Assembly: GCA_017964325.1 (NCBI GenBank)
Contig: JAGCSE010000233.1
Location: 1 to 12,087, forward strand
DNA from: Victivallales bacterium
Lineage (GTDB): Bacteria; Verrucomicrobiota; Lentisphaeria; Oligosphaerales; Oligosphaeraceae
Direction of reading: 5' to 3'
DNA: 12,087 nucleotides
Made by a program: the position numbers and the translations under genes. The notes under the pieces were generated by a model. It had not been told where the DNA came from, did no database searches, and saw only the letters and a list, made by a program, of their open reading frames with translations. Shown piece by piece: positions 1 through 7,954 of this stretch (position 1 is its first letter; the number at the start of each line of letters is the position of its first letter).

Positions 1-11
1 CGGCTTTTAAA

Positions 12-88
12 TGGTGGGCGCTACCGGACTCGAACCAGCGACATTTTGGGTGTAAACCAAATGCTCTAACCAACTGAGCTAAGCGCCC
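12..88 (-). tRNA. tRNA-Val (anticodon UAC), CCA encoded
   Basis: Read on the minus strand this is a complete 77-nt cloverleaf. The 7-bp acceptor stem GGGCGCT/AGCGCCC is perfect. The D arm carries AGTTGGTTAGA, the anticodon stem is TTTGG/CCAAA around the loop TTTACAC, and the T loop is TTCGAGT. The central three bases of the anticodon loop are TAC, so the tRNA reads GUA and, by wobble, other valine codons. The discriminator is A and CCA is encoded in the DNA. The T stem contains two G-U pairs, which is tolerable. The gene is divergent from manA and has its own promoter just upstream. Confidence 0.97.
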
Positions 89-100
89 GTCGATGAAAAT

Positions 101-129
101 AATGTAATGCCAATCTTATGTCAGGTCAA
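101..129 (-). promoter_or_regulatory. sigma70-type promoter of tRNA-Val
   Basis: On the minus strand a -35 box TTGACC (129 to 124) is followed after exactly 17 nt by a -10 box TACATT (106 to 101). Only 12 nt separate the -10 box from the mature tRNA 5' end at 88, so transcription would start a few bases upstream of the tRNA. The position, the spacing and the match to consensus all agree. The call is by eye. Confidence 0.65.
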
Positions 130-154
130 ATTTATCCAGATGAAATCCTTCACC

Positions 155-183
155 TTGCAGGAAGCTGAAAGAAAAACTACAAT
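155..183 (+). promoter_or_regulatory. manA: sigma70-type promoter upstream of manA
   Basis: A -35 box TTGCAG (155-160) is separated by 17 nt from a -10 box TACAAT (178-183). This would place the transcript start near 190 and give manA a leader of about 90 nt. The leader contains a short dyad, GGTAG at 196-200 and CTACC at 212-216, with a GGAGGG purine run in its loop. That run is too far from either candidate ATG (229 or 280) to act as a normal ribosome binding site. Confidence 0.5.
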
Positions 184-279
184 TGTTTTAATAAAGGTAG
201 GGAGGGATGGGCTACCATATTTTCATAAATGGATTATATTATTGGTTTTGTTTTTGCTCAAAGACTATTATATTATGGT

Positions 280-1473
280 ATGAATACGACAGCGCAAATC
301 TACTCATTGGAAAGTGGCGTGCAGCATTACGCATGGGGCTGCAGGTCGCATGATGGTCAAAAACCGTACATAGCGGACCTATTGGACCAACCTGCAGGGA
401 ATACGCCATGGGCTGAACTCTGGATCGGAGCCCATCCGTCGCTCTGCTCGCAAATCGTCGTGGACGGAAAGAAAGAGCCGTTGAGCGATTTCATCGCGGA
501 AAATCCACAGGAACGTTTGGGCAAGATGACCTTGGATGCTGGTTTCCAAGAACTTCCGTTTCTCCTGAAAATCCTCAGCTGTGAACGGGCGCTGTCCATC
601 CAAAGCCATCCAGACAAAAAATCGGCCGAAAGACTCCACAATCGTTCTCCACGCAAGTACCCTGACGACAACCACAAGCCAGAAATCATGATTGCACTGA
701 CGCCGTTCAAGGCGATGGCAGGCTTCCGCAAGGCGGAAGACGCTCTGCAAGACCTTAACACGTTGTCGTGCATCCATTACTGGCGGCAGGTCTATGAAGC
801 TGCTATGGACATCACACCGCGGGTCCTGTGCGAAACGCTGCTGAACCTGCCATCGTCCATCGTCCGCACGATTTTGACGGATTTGCAGAAGGAATTGGAA
901 TCCAAAGAAAAATGCACGGAGCGCGAAAATCTGGTCCTAAATCTCATCAAACAAAATCCCTGCGACCGAGGCGTGCTTTTCGGATTCCTTCTCAATATCA
1001 TCGAACTGAAGCCCGGTGAATTTCTATATATCCCGCCAAATGAACCTCATGCGTATCTCGGCGGAACGGGAGTCGAGTGCATGGCGAACAGTGACAACGT
1101 CATTCGTGCAGGCTTGACGCCGAAATTCATAGACATCCGCGCCCTGCTTGCAACGCTGACGTTCTCATCGGAAACGGTGAGTTCCGCCGCACCACAGAAG
1201 GAGGGCGATGGCGTCCGTCTGTATGCAAGTCCCGCACGAGAGTACGAAGTTCGAATTTTTGACGACATCGCCGTCGATTTTTCGGAACGAAGCGGCGTTC
1301 CAGGTGTCTTATTGGTTCTTTCAGGAGCATACGAGTTGGCGTGGCCAGGCGGCCAGACGGTCGTCGCGCAACGCGGCAGCAGTTGGTTCTTCCCGGCGTC
1401 GCTAACGACGGCGACGGCAAAACCGCTGGAAAAAGGAAGCGAGCTGGTGATGGCGACGGTGCCCCGAAGCTGA
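280..1473 (+). CDS. manA: mannose-6-phosphate isomerase, class I
   Basis: This cytoplasmic zinc enzyme interconverts fructose 6-phosphate and mannose 6-phosphate, feeding GDP-mannose and glycan synthesis or mannose catabolism. The 397-aa product has the usual class I length. The first zinc-binding motif QSHPDK is at residues 108-113. The HKPE segment at 132-135 supplies the metal-binding Glu135, and NEPHAYLGG supplies His257. Arg276 in the NVIRAGLTPK stretch corresponds to the conserved catalytic arginine. The C-terminal cupin is present. I prefer the ATG at 280, which gives MNTTAQIYSLESGVQHYAWG, the normal family N-terminus. An in-frame ATG at 229 would add 17 hydrophobic residues not typical of the family. 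Neither start has a clear Shine-Dalgarno site. The next gene starts 64 nt downstream, so co-transcription is possible but unproven. Confidence 0.95.
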   Translation: MNTTAQIYSLESGVQHYAWGCRSHDGQKPYIADLLDQPAGNTPWAELWIGAHPSLCSQIVVDGKKEPLSDFIAENPQERLGKMTLDAGFQELPFLLKILSCERALSIQSHPDKKSAERLHNRSPRKYPDDNHKPEIMIALTPFKAMAGFRKAEDALQDLNTLSCIHYWRQVYEAAMDITPRVLCETLLNLPSSIVRTILTDLQKELESKEKCTERENLVLNLIKQNPCDRGVLFGFLLNIIELKPGEFLYIPPNEPHAYLGGTGVECMANSDNVIRAGLTPKFIDIRALLATLTFSSETVSSAAPQKEGDGVRLYASPAREYEVRIFDDIAVDFSERSGVPGVLLVLSGAYELAWPGGQTVVAQRGSSWFFPASLTTATAKPLEKGSELVMATVPRS

Positions 1474-1524
1474 CATTTCTGCAAATTATAAAAAACACAT
1501 ATAACAAGAACAACGTAACAAATT

Positions 1525-1529
1525 GAAGG
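1525..1529 (+). promoter_or_regulatory. ribosome binding site deciding the S1-protein start
   Basis: GAAGG is placed 8 nt before the ATG at 1538. It selects that codon over the in-frame TTG at 1523, which lies before the site rather than after it. Confidence 0.6.
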
Positions 1530-1537
1530 CAAGACAA

Positions 1538-3025
1538 ATGAGTGAAATGAACGGAAAAGATTTCAGTGACGTCATGGAACGTGGACTGAACCAATTGACG
1601 ACGACGATTCGGACTGGCGCGAAAGTCAAAGGCGTCATCACAAAGATCGGCAAATCCACCGTATTCGTCGATGTCGGCGCACGCATGGACGGTGTCATCG
1701 ACCGCAAAGACCTCGAAAACAACAAGGGCGAACTGAAATACAAGGAAGGCGATACGGTCGAGGCATTCTGCATGGGATGGACGGACGACGGCATCCAACT
1801 GACCGTCAAGATGAGCGGCGACATGATTGACAGCTCCGTCGAACAAGCATTCCACGACCAAATTCCAATCGAAGGCAAAGTGACCTCCGAACGGAAAGGC
1901 GGTTTTGGCGTGCAGGTCGCAAGCGTGGAGGGCTTCTGCCCCATTTCGCAGATTGACGCGCGCGGTGTGAAGAAGGAGGCTGCGGAATACGTCGGCCAGA
2001 CGTTCACATTCCTCGTGACGGAATACAGCGAAGACGGCCGCAATCTCGTGTTGAGCCGCCGCAAGCTGCTCGAACAGGAAGCCGAAAAGGACCGCGAACG
2101 CCTGAAAGACAGTCTGCGCGAAGGCGATGTCATGACGGGTACGGTTGTGAAAGTTTTGGATTTCGGCGCATTCGTCGATTTGGGCGGCATCGAAGGTCTC
2201 GTTCCCGTTTCGCAGATGAGCTGGGCGCGTAACGTAAAGGCCGAAGACTGCGTGAAGGTCGGAGACGAAGTGCAGGTGAAAATCATGTCCATCGACTGGG
2301 GCGACGGCAGCCATCGTGAACGCATCTCGTTGAGCATGAAGCAGGTGGCGGGTGAGCCGTGGGAACGCATTGCGCACGAGCTCGGCTACGCGCCTGGCAT
2401 CAAGCGGAAAGGCAAGGTCACGCGGTTGGCGGACTTTGGCGCGTTTATCGAGTTGGAGCCTGGCATTGAAGGACTTGCGCATGTCTCGCAGCTTGGTCAG
2501 ACGGAACGCGTTGACAAGCCGTCGGATGTGTTGAAAGAAGGCGAAGAGGTCGATGTGACGATTCTGGCGGTTGATTTTGACAAACGCCGCATTTCGCTGT
2601 GCATCGGCGATCCGATCGTGAAGGAAGAGAAGCCCGCGAAATTGACGGCCGAGCAGGAACGGGAAGTGCAGGAAATCGAGCTTCTGGATTCGGGCGCGGT
2701 TCTGGAAGGGAAAGTCGTCCGCCAGCAGCCGTTTGGCGTATTCGTGGAACTTCCGAACGGACAGACGGGTCTGCTTCATATAAGCCAGACGCCGTTTGCG
2801 CGGCAAGGCGCGGCGGCGACACGCAGCTTCTATCGTGCATATCCGATTGGCAGCACGTTGCAAGTCGTCGTGCGCGAAGCGAGTCGTGATCGCGTTTCCC
2901 TGACGCTTGCGGAAACATTGGAGTCTGAAAAAGAGTCAAACCGCACGGAACCCATGAACGTGAAGGATGAAGGCGACGGCGATTTCGGCAGCCTGGGCGA
3001 CCTGTTCGGTGGCTTGAAGCTGTAA
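1538..3025 (+). CDS. S1 RNA-binding repeat protein (ribosomal protein S1-like)
   Basis: A 495-aa protein made of five S1 OB-fold repeats, at roughly residues 27-95, 109-180, 195-270, 286-362 and 385-455. Repeats 3 to 5 carry the canonical core (DFGAFVDLGGIEGLVPVSQ, DFGAFIELEPGIEGLAHVSQ, and PFGVFVELPNGQTGLLHISQ). Repeats 1 and 2 are more divergent, as in ribosomal S1, where the N-terminal repeats dock on the ribosome. The likely role is binding mRNA for translation initiation; general RNA binding is the cautious alternative, since E. coli S1 has six repeats. The tail ends in a short glycine and leucine rich segment, FGSLGDLFGGLKL. The ATG at 1538 was chosen because GAAGG lies 8 nt upstream at 1525-1529; an in-frame TTG at 1523 overlaps that site. 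grpE follows 40 nt downstream. Confidence 0.88.
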   Translation: MSEMNGKDFSDVMERGLNQLTTTIRTGAKVKGVITKIGKSTVFVDVGARMDGVIDRKDLENNKGELKYKEGDTVEAFCMGWTDDGIQLTVKMSGDMIDSSVEQAFHDQIPIEGKVTSERKGGFGVQVASVEGFCPISQIDARGVKKEAAEYVGQTFTFLVTEYSEDGRNLVLSRRKLLEQEAEKDRERLKDSLREGDVMTGTVVKVLDFGAFVDLGGIEGLVPVSQMSWARNVKAEDCVKVGDEVQVKIMSIDWGDGSHRERISLSMKQVAGEPWERIAHELGYAPGIKRKGKVTRLADFGAFIELEPGIEGLAHVSQLGQTERVDKPSDVLKEGEEVDVTILAVDFDKRRISLCIGDPIVKEEKPAKLTAEQEREVQEIELLDSGAVLEGKVVRQQPFGVFVELPNGQTGLLHISQTPFARQGAAATRSFYRAYPIGSTLQVVVREASRDRVSLTLAETLESEKESNRTEPMNVKDEGDGDFGSLGDLFGGLKL

Positions 3026-3054
3026 GCTGTTGTTAATTGGTTGTTTTTGAAGAC

Positions 3055-3060
3055 AGGTGA
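3055..3060 (+). promoter_or_regulatory. grpE: ribosome binding site deciding the grpE start
   Basis: AGGTGA, complementary to the 16S rRNA 3' end, lies 5 nt before the ATG at 3066. It contains the GTG at 3057 that would otherwise be the longest in-frame start, which argues against that GTG. Confidence 0.6.
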
Positions 3061-3065
3061 TCGAC

Positions 3066-3845
3066 ATGAGTGAAACGAATCAGAATGCTAAGTTGGAAGA
3101 GGAGCCGATGGCAACGTCGGCGGAGGCGGAGGCCGCTGAAGAGACGGCCGCCGAGAAAACGTCTGCTACGGAGGCAAAAACCGTAGAGACGGAGCAGACT
3201 GCGGAAACGGCGCCTTCGAAAGAAGGTGGCGAAGAACAGACGAAGGAGGCGGAAGCGGAAGCCAAGGAGCCCGAACCCGAACCGGACTACAAGGCGCAGT
3301 TGGCGGAGTTGCAGGACAAGTATCTCCGCAAACTGGCTGAATTCGACAACTACCGCAAGCGAATGGCGCGCGAATTCTCGGAAACGCGTGATCAGGCCCG
3401 CCGCACGACCGTCGGTGATTTTCTGACGGTCTATGACTATTTTTCAATGGGCATGGCGGCGATTGAACAGGCTTCGGACATGGCGGTGCTGAAACAGGGC
3501 ATGGAGATGATCTGGGCCGAATTCCAGCGGGTGCTGGAAGGGTTGAACGTAAAGGAAATCGAAAGCATCGGCAAGAAATTTGATGCGACCGTGCATGAGG
3601 CGATGTCGCAGGAAGCGAGCGACACGGTGCCGGAAGGCGTCGTGATCCGCCAATGGAAAGCGGGCTTCATGATGGGCGACAAGCTGCTGCGGCCCGCGAT
3701 GGTCGTGGTCAGCACAGGCAAGCCAGCGAAGCCAGAGCCAGCAAAAGAGTCTGAACAAGAGGAAGGGCAGAAGATCCACGTGATCACCGATGATGATCCA
3801 TCGGAAACAACTGGTAATGAAACAGATACAGTTTCCGAATCCTAA
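3066..3845 (+). CDS. grpE: GrpE, nucleotide exchange factor of the DnaK chaperone
   Basis: GrpE releases ADP from DnaK and so resets the Hsp70 cycle in the cytoplasm. The 259-aa product has three parts. Residues 1 to about 75 form a Glu/Ala/Thr-rich acidic low-complexity arm. A coiled-coil helix follows, beginning at LAELQDKYLRKLAEFDNYRK (from about residue 79). The C-terminal beta domain carries the family signature from His177 through VIRQWKAGF and GDKLLRPAMVVVS to about residue 218. An extra acidic tail of about 40 residues, with HVITDDDP and a Ser/Thr/Glu end, makes it longer than E. coli GrpE (197 aa). The gene sits between the S1 protein (40 nt upstream) and dnaJ (15 nt downstream). No hrcA, dnaK or CIRCE operator is seen here. 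Confidence 0.95.
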   Translation: MSETNQNAKLEEEPMATSAEAEAAEETAAEKTSATEAKTVETEQTAETAPSKEGGEEQTKEAEAEAKEPEPEPDYKAQLAELQDKYLRKLAEFDNYRKRMAREFSETRDQARRTTVGDFLTVYDYFSMGMAAIEQASDMAVLKQGMEMIWAEFQRVLEGLNVKEIESIGKKFDATVHEAMSQEASDTVPEGVVIRQWKAGFMMGDKLLRPAMVVVSTGKPAKPEPAKESEQEEGQKIHVITDDDPSETTGNETDTVSES

Positions 3846-3851
3846 AGGGGG
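3844..3851 (+). promoter_or_regulatory. dnaJ: ribosome binding site deciding the dnaJ start
   Basis: AAAGGGGG begins within the grpE TAA stop codon. It lies 9 nt before the ATG at 3861 but directly against the alternative ATG at 3852, so the later start is favoured. The overlap with the stop codon fits translational coupling of grpE and dnaJ. Confidence 0.55.
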
Positions 3852-3860
3852 ATGACCGAT

Positions 3861-5015
3861 ATGTCAGAAGATTATTACAGTATATTGGAAGTGCCAAAGA
3901 CGGCAACGCAGGATGAAATCAAGAAGGCGTTCCGCAAGCAGGCGATGAAATATCATCCGGACCGCAACCCTGGCAACAAGGAGGCGGAGGAGAAATTCAA
4001 GCAGATTGCGGCGGCTTACGAAGTGCTGAGCGACGAGAAGAAGCGTCAGGAATACGACCAGCTTGGCCATGAAGCCTATACACAGGGTCGTGCAGGCGGT
4101 GCACCGGGCGCGGGTTTCGCAGGCATGGACCTGAACGATATCCTCAGCCAAGTATTCGGCGGTCATTTCGGTTTCGGTGTCGATGATGATGGCGGTGGTT
4201 TTGGCAGCTTCTTTGGCGGCGGTGGTCGCCGCAACAGCAACCGTCCGCGTAAGGGCAACGATTTGCTGTATCAATTGCAGATTACGTTCGATGAATCGAT
4301 GTTTGGCGCGGAGCGCGAAATCGAAGTGCCGCATACGGAAAGCTGTACACGTTGCAGTGGAACAGGTTGTGAACCAGGCACATCCAAGAAGCAGTGCCCA
4401 CGCTGCCACGGTCGCGGCCAGGTGGCGGTATCGCAAGGCTTCTTCAACATGGTCCAGACCTGCCCGAACTGCCGCGGCACAGGCGAAATCATCGAGAAAC
4501 CATGCACGGAATGCCGTGGTACGGGCGAAGTCCAGCGTCGCAAGAAGCTGAAATTCAGAATTCCGGCGGGAATCGACGAAGGGCAGCGAATACGTCTGAC
4601 TGGCGAAGGTGAAGCGGGTTATCGCGGCGGTCCATCGGGCGATTTGTACATCGAAGTCACAATCACAGGAAGTGACTTGTTCGAGCGCGAAGGCAATAAC
4701 TTGTACTGCAAGATTCCAATCCCGCTGACAACGGCGATTCTAGGCGGCAAGGTTGACGTGCCGACCATCAGCGGCAAGAAGGAATTGACAATTCCCGCAG
4801 GCACACAGCACGGAACACGTCTGCGCATGAGCGGGATGGGCGTGCCGAGCCAGTCGCGCGGTCGTGGTGACTTGATTGTCACAGTGGCTGTTGAAATTCC
4901 TTCGAAATTGACATCGACCCAAAAGGACTTGATGCAGCAATTCGCAAAAGCCAGTGAAGACACGGGCATTTATCCAAAGGTCAAGGCTTTCATCAAGAAG
5001 CATTTCGGCGGATAA
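3861..5015 (+). CDS. dnaJ: DnaJ (Hsp40), co-chaperone of DnaK
   Basis: DnaJ stimulates the DnaK ATPase and hands over unfolded clients. The 384-aa product is a full type I DnaJ. The N-terminal J domain begins [12 protein letters not shown] and has the DnaK-contacting HPD triad at 32-34. A Gly/Phe-rich linker with many FGG and GGG runs follows. The cysteine-rich domain has four complete zinc motifs in order: [24 protein letters not shown] and CTECRGTG. After these come the two client-binding beta domains and the dimerisation region near the C-terminus. The start at 3861 is chosen from the Shine-Dalgarno spacing and because family members begin two to four residues before the DYY. The next gene follows 33 nt downstream. 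The partner dnaK is not in this window. Confidence 0.97.
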   Translation: MSEDYYSILEVPKTATQDEIKKAFRKQAMKYHPDRNPGNKEAEEKFKQIAAAYEVLSDEKKRQEYDQLGHEAYTQGRAGGAPGAGFAGMDLNDILSQVFGGHFGFGVDDDGGGFGSFFGGGGRRNSNRPRKGNDLLYQLQITFDESMFGAEREIEVPHTESCTRCSGTGCEPGTSKKQCPRCHGRGQVAVSQGFFNMVQTCPNCRGTGEIIEKPCTECRGTGEVQRRKKLKFRIPAGIDEGQRIRLTGEGEAGYRGGPSGDLYIEVTITGSDLFEREGNNLYCKIPIPLTTAILGGKVDVPTISGKKELTIPAGTQHGTRLRMSGMGVPSQSRGRGDLIVTVAVEIPSKLTSTQKDLMQQFAKASEDTGIYPKVKAFIKKHFGG

Positions 5016-5034
5016 TAATACTTGACAGAGCAAC

Positions 5035-5042
5035 AGGAGGGG
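5035..5042 (+). promoter_or_regulatory. ribosome binding site of the HEAT-repeat gene
   Basis: AGGAGGGG, 6 nt before the ATG at 5049, is the strongest Shine-Dalgarno sequence in the window. It fixes the start and therefore the signal peptide. Confidence 0.7.
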
Positions 5043-5048
5043 ACGTAG

Positions 5049-6560
5049 ATGACATCGAAGACGTTCTGGACGTTGATGTTATGTATGGCGATGATCGCCG
5101 TGCAAGTTCATGGAGAGGATGGCGGAACCGTGAAACGGGAAACCGAAGACCAGACCATCGCCAAATGTCTGCGCGACTTGAAAAGCGATGATGTGGAAGC
5201 ACGCCGTCGTGCGGCGATGGTCATCGGCAAATACCAGACTCCAGACGCGGAAGCGGCTGTCATCCAATGTCTTCGCGATCCTGATAGGCAAGTGCGGCAA
5301 AGTGCGTTGGTATCGCTCACGGAGGAACGTTTCCTGCCCACGAAGGCTCGCATGGACATTTTCCGCCTGTTGCGCGACCCAGATGTGCACATCCGCCGTC
5401 TGGCCTCATCGATGCTGCCTGAAGCAAGCGGCGTAATGGTCCGCGGTCCCATCCAAGTGGATGGAAACGTCGTCATCCGTTCAGGAGGCGGTCGTTCGGA
5501 GGCGGACAATGCCGAAGTGATGGGCATTTTGAACGAGGCATTGGACGACAGCGATTTTTCCGTCCGCCGCAATGTACTGGCGGCGGCGCGGTATTTTCCA
5601 CAACCGCTGGAGTCATCACGTATGGAAAAATTCTTCCATGATGAATCAGCGGAAGTACGTGTGCTGGCATTAACTCTCTATAATCGGTCGCTCAATATGG
5701 ATGCAGCACATGCCATAGCAGCCGTGGCTCCGTTGGTTGAAGACCCTGAACCGCCTGTACGACAGGAGGTTGCACGATTTGCCCATCGACTTGGAAAACC
5801 AGGCGACGAACTTCTCAAGAAGCTTTTGGACGACAAGGACATAGCCGTCAAGGTGGAAGCGATCCGCGCATACGCGAACCATTTGAACGACAATGCGTTC
5901 GACCCGCTGGCCAAATTGATTCTGGACGAAAATGTGCCGGCGGACTACCGCCGTTTGCTGTTGCCGCCGCTGCGCGATTTCGGCGAACGTTCCTTTCCCG
6001 TCTATGAAAGTCTTTTAAATGGAAGGAATGCGACGCTGGCGGCATACGCCATGAATGTGCTCGCCATCGACCGCTCGAAGCGGTTTCCGCCGTCGTTTTT
6101 CATCAAGTTTCTCGATTCGCCGCACGACGATGTAAGAAAAGGCGCCATTCGTGCGTTGAACATCATGAGCCGCGACCTCAAGGGCGATGACATCTGCCAA
6201 ATCATGAAGAGCAAAAGCCATGACGGGAAGATTCTTGGCCTGCGTATGTGCTCGCGCCTTGACCGCGAGGAGCGCATTCAGATTTTGCAGGACGCCTGCC
6301 TGGATGACGACGAAGACGTCCGTACACTTGGTCTTCATGAACTCGGCATCTTGCGTCCAGACGGCTGGACAGAGCTTCTGCTGGCCTCTTTGGAAGATCC
6401 GTCGGAACAGATTCGGCAGACGGCCGCGGAGGGGCTATGCAATTATCCAACGGCGGAAATCCAAGCCGCCTTGCGCAATTATTTGCCGAACTGCAAGGAC
6501 TTACGCACACAGCGCATGATTCAGCGCGCATTGGCGCGAAGACCCATCCCTGTCAAATAA
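5049..6560 (+). CDS. exported HEAT-repeat protein
   Basis: A 503-aa protein of unknown specific role. Residues 1-22 form a Sec signal peptide: Lys4, then a hydrophobic core WTLMLCMAMIAV, with likely cleavage after VHG. The rest is almost entirely HEAT-type helical repeats, visible as recurring D-x-x-V-R-x-x-A patterns such as DPDRQVRQSALVSL, DPDVHIRRLASSML, DSDFSVRRNVLAAA, DPEPPVRQEVARFA, DKDIAVKVEAIRAY, DDEDVRTLGLHEL and DPSEQIRQTAAEG. Roughly ten to twelve units are present. A Gly/Ser/Val-rich loop at about residues 128-155 breaks the solenoid. HEAT solenoids serve as binding scaffolds, and no catalytic motif is seen. The gene lies 33 nt after dnaJ on the same strand, so it is probably the last gene of the S1-grpE-dnaJ operon, although its product leaves the cytoplasm while theirs act inside. 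Confidence 0.85.
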   Translation: MTSKTFWTLMLCMAMIAVQVHGEDGGTVKRETEDQTIAKCLRDLKSDDVEARRRAAMVIGKYQTPDAEAAVIQCLRDPDRQVRQSALVSLTEERFLPTKARMDIFRLLRDPDVHIRRLASSMLPEASGVMVRGPIQVDGNVVIRSGGGRSEADNAEVMGILNEALDDSDFSVRRNVLAAARYFPQPLESSRMEKFFHDESAEVRVLALTLYNRSLNMDAAHAIAAVAPLVEDPEPPVRQEVARFAHRLGKPGDELLKKLLDDKDIAVKVEAIRAYANHLNDNAFDPLAKLILDENVPADYRRLLLPPLRDFGERSFPVYESLLNGRNATLAAYAMNVLAIDRSKRFPPSFFIKFLDSPHDDVRKGAIRALNIMSRDLKGDDICQIMKSKSHDGKILGLRMCSRLDREERIQILQDACLDDDEDVRTLGLHELGILRPDGWTELLLASLEDPSEQIRQTAAEGLCNYPTAEIQAALRNYLPNCKDLRTQRMIQRALARRPIPVK

Positions 6561-6647
6561 GCAAAAGCTTAAAGCAAATGCAGAAGATTTCATATTTCGT
6601 GTCCCATACCAATTTGATTGCTTTTTTCTTCGTTTCTCTATGTAGTG

Positions 6648-6669
6648 TGCAATGAGCGTTGCCATTGCA
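6648..6669 (+). promoter_or_regulatory. 22-bp inverted repeat upstream of umuC, candidate operator
   Basis: TGCAATG (6648-6654) and CATTGCA (6663-6669) form a perfect 7-bp inverted repeat around an 8-nt spacer. It ends 25 nt before the umuC ATG, where an operator would be expected. umuC-type genes are usually under SOS control, so this is a candidate LexA-like site, but it does not match the E. coli box (CTGT-N8-ACAG). It could also be the site of another dimeric regulator or a chance dyad. Confidence 0.4.
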
Positions 6670-6694
6670 TGGTTTGATATGGAACAATAGTAGT

Positions 6695-7954
6695 ATGATA
6701 GGACTAGTTGATTGCAACAATTTCTACGTCTCCTGCGAATGCGTCTTCAACCCGCGTCTGCAAGGGCGGCGTGTCGCCGTGCTGACCAACAACGACGGAT
6801 GCGTCGTGTCGCGTTCGCCCGAATTCAAGAAGCTCAACATCCCTGTCGGCACTCCGTATTTCAAAATCAAGGACTTGGAGAAGCCGCTCGGGCTGGTGTT
6901 CGTCTCCAGCAACTATGAGCTCTATGCAGATATGTCCAATCGTGTCATGTCCGTCCTGCGGCAGTTCTCCCCGCAAATTGAGCAGTATTCAATCGACGAA
7001 GCCTTCGTCCATTTCAATCTTTCAGAAGATGCTGACTACGAATCGCTTGCATTGAAACTCCGCGAACGTGTCCTCCAATGGACGGGCATCCCCACGGGCA
7101 TCGGCTTCGCCGCCACACGGACACTCGCCAAGCTCGCCAGCGAGATCGCCAAGAAGCGGACGAAAACCGGCGTCTTCGTCATGCCGCAAAAGACTGATGA
7201 TATTTTGCAGGAAACTCCCGTGGGCGACATTTGGGGCGTGGGACCGCGTGTCGAAAAACGACTGATGGCTCTGGGCATCCGCACGGCGCGGCAATTGGCG
7301 GAGGCGGAACTAACATGGCTCCAGAAACGGTTCAGTGTCTGCCTCGTCCGCACGGTTCTGGAATTGCGCGGACTGGAGGCCGTGCCCGCCGAAGATTTCG
7401 GGCATCCCCAGAAATCCACCGCCTGTTCTCGTATGTTCGGGACACCGATTGTTGATTTCGAAGAACTTAGACAATCCGTTGCGGAATATGCGGAAACGGC
7501 GGCAGAACGCATGAGACAAAACGGCAGACAGGCCGTCGGAGCCAGCGTGTTCTTCCTGTATTATGCGGAATACTATCCCGTGGCACTGCCGGAGGGCGGT
7601 GCGGAAATCAGCGTCATGTTCGGACGGCCCACCAACAACACGGCTGAAATCTTCGCGGCCATCGCCCCGCAACTGCCAAGGATTTTCCAAAAAGGGCGAC
7701 GTTACAAAAAGTCGGGAATCATCTTCTTCGGCCTTGAAAGCGGGACACTTACGCAGCCTGATTTATTTCCGCCACCAGCCCGAACACCTATACAAGACAG
7801 CCTTTACGAGACTTTAGATGCCATTAACCGCCAGTTCGGGCGGGATGCCGTCCACTGTCTTGCCTCAGGCTTGACACGCCCATGGACAATGCGCCGCGAA
7901 AAGCTCTCCTCCCGCTACACGACGGATTGGGACGGCTTGCTCATCGCAAGATGA
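6695..7954 (+). CDS. umuC: UmuC-type Y-family translesion DNA polymerase with DUF4113 tail
   Basis: This is the catalytic subunit of a DNA polymerase V-like enzyme that copies past damaged bases. The 419-aa product is close to E. coli UmuC in length. Asp6 in DCNNFYVSCE and Asp101-Glu102 in SIDEAF are the metal-binding residues, and Tyr11 sits at the steric-gate position. The GIGFAATRTLAKLASEIAKK stretch and the helix-hairpin-helix GDIWGVGPRVEKRL follow. The little-finger domain comes next, then a beta-clamp motif QPDLF at 354-358. The C-terminus (TMRREKLSSRYTTDWDGLL) is the DUF4113 tail typical of UmuC. I chose the ATG at 6695 because it gives the standard N-terminus; an in-frame TTG at 6659 would add residues not seen in the family. 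There is no strong Shine-Dalgarno site. No umuD is adjacent on either side. Confidence 0.93.
   Translation: MIGLVDCNNFYVSCECVFNPRLQGRRVAVLTNNDGCVVSRSPEFKKLNIPVGTPYFKIKDLEKPLGLVFVSSNYELYADMSNRVMSVLRQFSPQIEQYSIDEAFVHFNLSEDADYESLALKLRERVLQWTGIPTGIGFAATRTLAKLASEIAKKRTKTGVFVMPQKTDDILQETPVGDIWGVGPRVEKRLMALGIRTARQLAEAELTWLQKRFSVCLVRTVLELRGLEAVPAEDFGHPQKSTACSRMFGTPIVDFEELRQSVAEYAETAAERMRQNGRQAVGASVFFLYYAEYYPVALPEGGAEISVMFGRPTNNTAEIFAAIAPQLPRIFQKGRRYKKSGIIFFGLESGTLTQPDLFPPPARTPIQDSLYETLDAINRQFGRDAVHCLASGLTRPWTMRREKLSSRYTTDWDGLLIAR

Noticed and set aside
229..279. N-terminal extension of manA from the ATG at 229
   Set aside because: The extra 17 residues are hydrophobic and not part of the family, and the purine run GGAGGG is about 22 nt away from this ATG. 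The ATG at 280 gives the standard ManA N-terminus.
1127..2863. Long minus-strand open frame of 578 codons across manA and the S1 gene
   Set aside because: It is antisense to two clear protein families, is rich in Arg, His and Phe, and shows no recognisable domain. It reflects the codon bias of the plus-strand genes.
3864..4436. Minus-strand open frame of 190 codons opposite dnaJ
   Set aside because: It is a shadow of the J domain and zinc-finger region, with a biased composition and no own ribosome binding site.
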